Translations under genes and position numbers: made by a program
Notes under the pieces: model-generated
The model's input: the letters and a program-made list of their open reading frames with translations, nothing else
What the model was told of the DNA's origin: nothing
Databases searched by the model: none
Assembly (NCBI GenBank): GCA_012729315.1
Contig: JAAYDI010000201.1
Span: 1-40,683 of the forward strand
Source: Planctomycetaceae bacterium
GTDB taxonomy: Bacteria > Planctomycetota > Planctomycetia > Pirellulales > Pirellulaceae
Direction: 5' to 3'
Length of the DNA: 40,683 nt
Shown here: positions 40,133-40,683 of the stretch, piece by piece
How positions within the stretch are numbered: position 1 is the stretch's first letter
How the letters are laid out: every line of letters starts with the position of its first letter

Positions 40133-40683
40133 GTGAAGGCATTGCGCGACGGCACGGCAGCGAGCGAGGGGGGCCGCCCCCAGCGACGGTGGTGGGGGTG
40201 GTTGAAACTGCTGTTCCGCGTACTGATCCTCGTGTTGGTAACGTGGGGGATTGCGAAGACCGTGCGGCAGGCGCAGCAGGAGTTTGCTGCCCACCAGTTC
40301 GCGTGGCGCGAGGTGGATCTCGGTTGGCTGTGCCTGGCGGCGGTGTCGTATGTGGCGGGTCTGGCGCCCTGTTGGGTGTTCTGGCATCGCACGCTCTGGG
40401 CGATGGGGCAGCGGCCGCGGTGGCAGGAGTCGTTGCGGGCCCACTGGATTGGTCATCTGGGCAAGTACATCCCGGGCAAGGCGATGGTGGTGGTGTTGCG
40501 TACTGGTCTGGTCTACAGTGAGCGAGTCAACCGGACGGTAGCTGCCACGAGTGTCTTTGTCGAGACGCTGACGATGATGGCAGTGGGTGCGTTTGTGGCG
40601 GCCGTGTGTCTGCTGCTGACGAATCAGAACGTCCTGCTCATGTGGCTGGCGGTCGGGATGATGGTGGGTTCGGGGGCCCCGAC
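40133..40683 (+). CDS. LPG synthase/AglD-type (UPF0104) membrane protein, N-terminal part
   Basis: The gene runs off the right edge; 183 residues are visible. A basic start (KALRDG, RRWWGW) leads to the first membrane segment (about 26-42; LLFRVLILVLVTWGI), a short amphipathic stretch, and at least three more hydrophobic segments. HWIGHLGKYIPGKAMVV is the signature of the UPF0104 / lysylphosphatidylglycerol synthase transmembrane family (compare 'LGKYIPGKxxxxxxR'), whose members flip or modify lipids or glycolipids. An in-frame TAG at 40124-40126 rules out a longer N-terminus, making the GTG at 40133 the first possible start. The fuller function cannot be judged from this part. Confidence 0.75.
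   Translation, partial: MKALRDGTAASEGGRPQRRWWGWLKLLFRVLILVLVTWGIAKTVRQAQQEFAAHQFAWREVDLGWLCLAAVSYVAGLAPCWVFWHRTLWAMGQRPRWQESLRAHWIGHLGKYIPGKAMVVVLRTGLVYSERVNRTVAATSVFVETLTMMAVGAFVAAVCLLLTNQNVLLMWLAVGMMVGSGAP

Overview
This is a GC-rich stretch of bacterial chromosome whose gene content points to a planctomycete, most likely Pirellulales or Thermoguttaceae. The indicators are a DUF1571 protein, an FHA-GAF histidine kinase, a heme-type CX4CH protein, a lipid A gene cluster, mraZ-rsmH with no ftsZ or murein genes behind it, and many secreted proteins with signal peptides. I see no rRNA, tRNA, CRISPR array, complete insertion sequence or prophage. The placement is inferred from families only.

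Left part (1-11,600): the end of a cytochrome c'-like gene; a glycogen debranching enzyme (glgX); a secreted CX4CH protein on the other strand; acylphosphatase; and a two-gene membrane operon made of an ABC-2-type permease and a half-ABC exporter whose nucleotide-binding motifs are all degenerate. Facing these is a minus-strand outer-membrane/lipid A operon read ompH (Skp-like) > lpxC > lpxA > Gfo/Idh/MocA oxidoreductase. The last gene overlaps lpxA by 4 bp and is a candidate for making a 3-amino lipid A precursor.

Middle (11,600-26,200): a secreted GH20-like glycosidase stands alone in non-coding DNA, flanked by two inverted copies of an 8-bp-unit repeat element. Then come an overlapping receiver/FHA-GAF-kinase pair, a metallo-beta-lactamase hydrolase, the DUF1571 protein, an alpha/beta hydrolase and a small lipoprotein. 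On the minus strand follow a GT4 glycosyltransferase, mraZ (with a promoter and three 10-bp-phased candidate MraZ boxes), rsmH and a cpYpsA (SLOG) protein. queA and a Nudix-like protein are on the plus strand.

Right part (26,200-40,683): a 5' scrap of a cysteine desulfurase gene lies just upstream of an intact IscA/HesB gene. It is followed by a solitary cbiET, a PIG-L/BshB1 deacetylase, RluD, a TPR membrane protein and a Rep/PcrA helicase. Next is an SbcCD/YhaON-like pair in which the nuclease subunit has lost most of its metal-binding motifs while the SMC-like ATPase is intact. A secreted proline-rich protein and the start of a flippase-like membrane protein end the window.

The best candidates for something undescribed are two predicted pseudo-enzymes in otherwise intact operons (the ABC protein at 6219-8027 and the Mre11/SbcD-like protein at 33844-35070), the oxidoreductase inside the lipid A operon, the iscS remnant, and the repeat-flanked GH20 locus. 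Short tandem repeats with 7-8 bp units and different sequences occupy several intergenic gaps.
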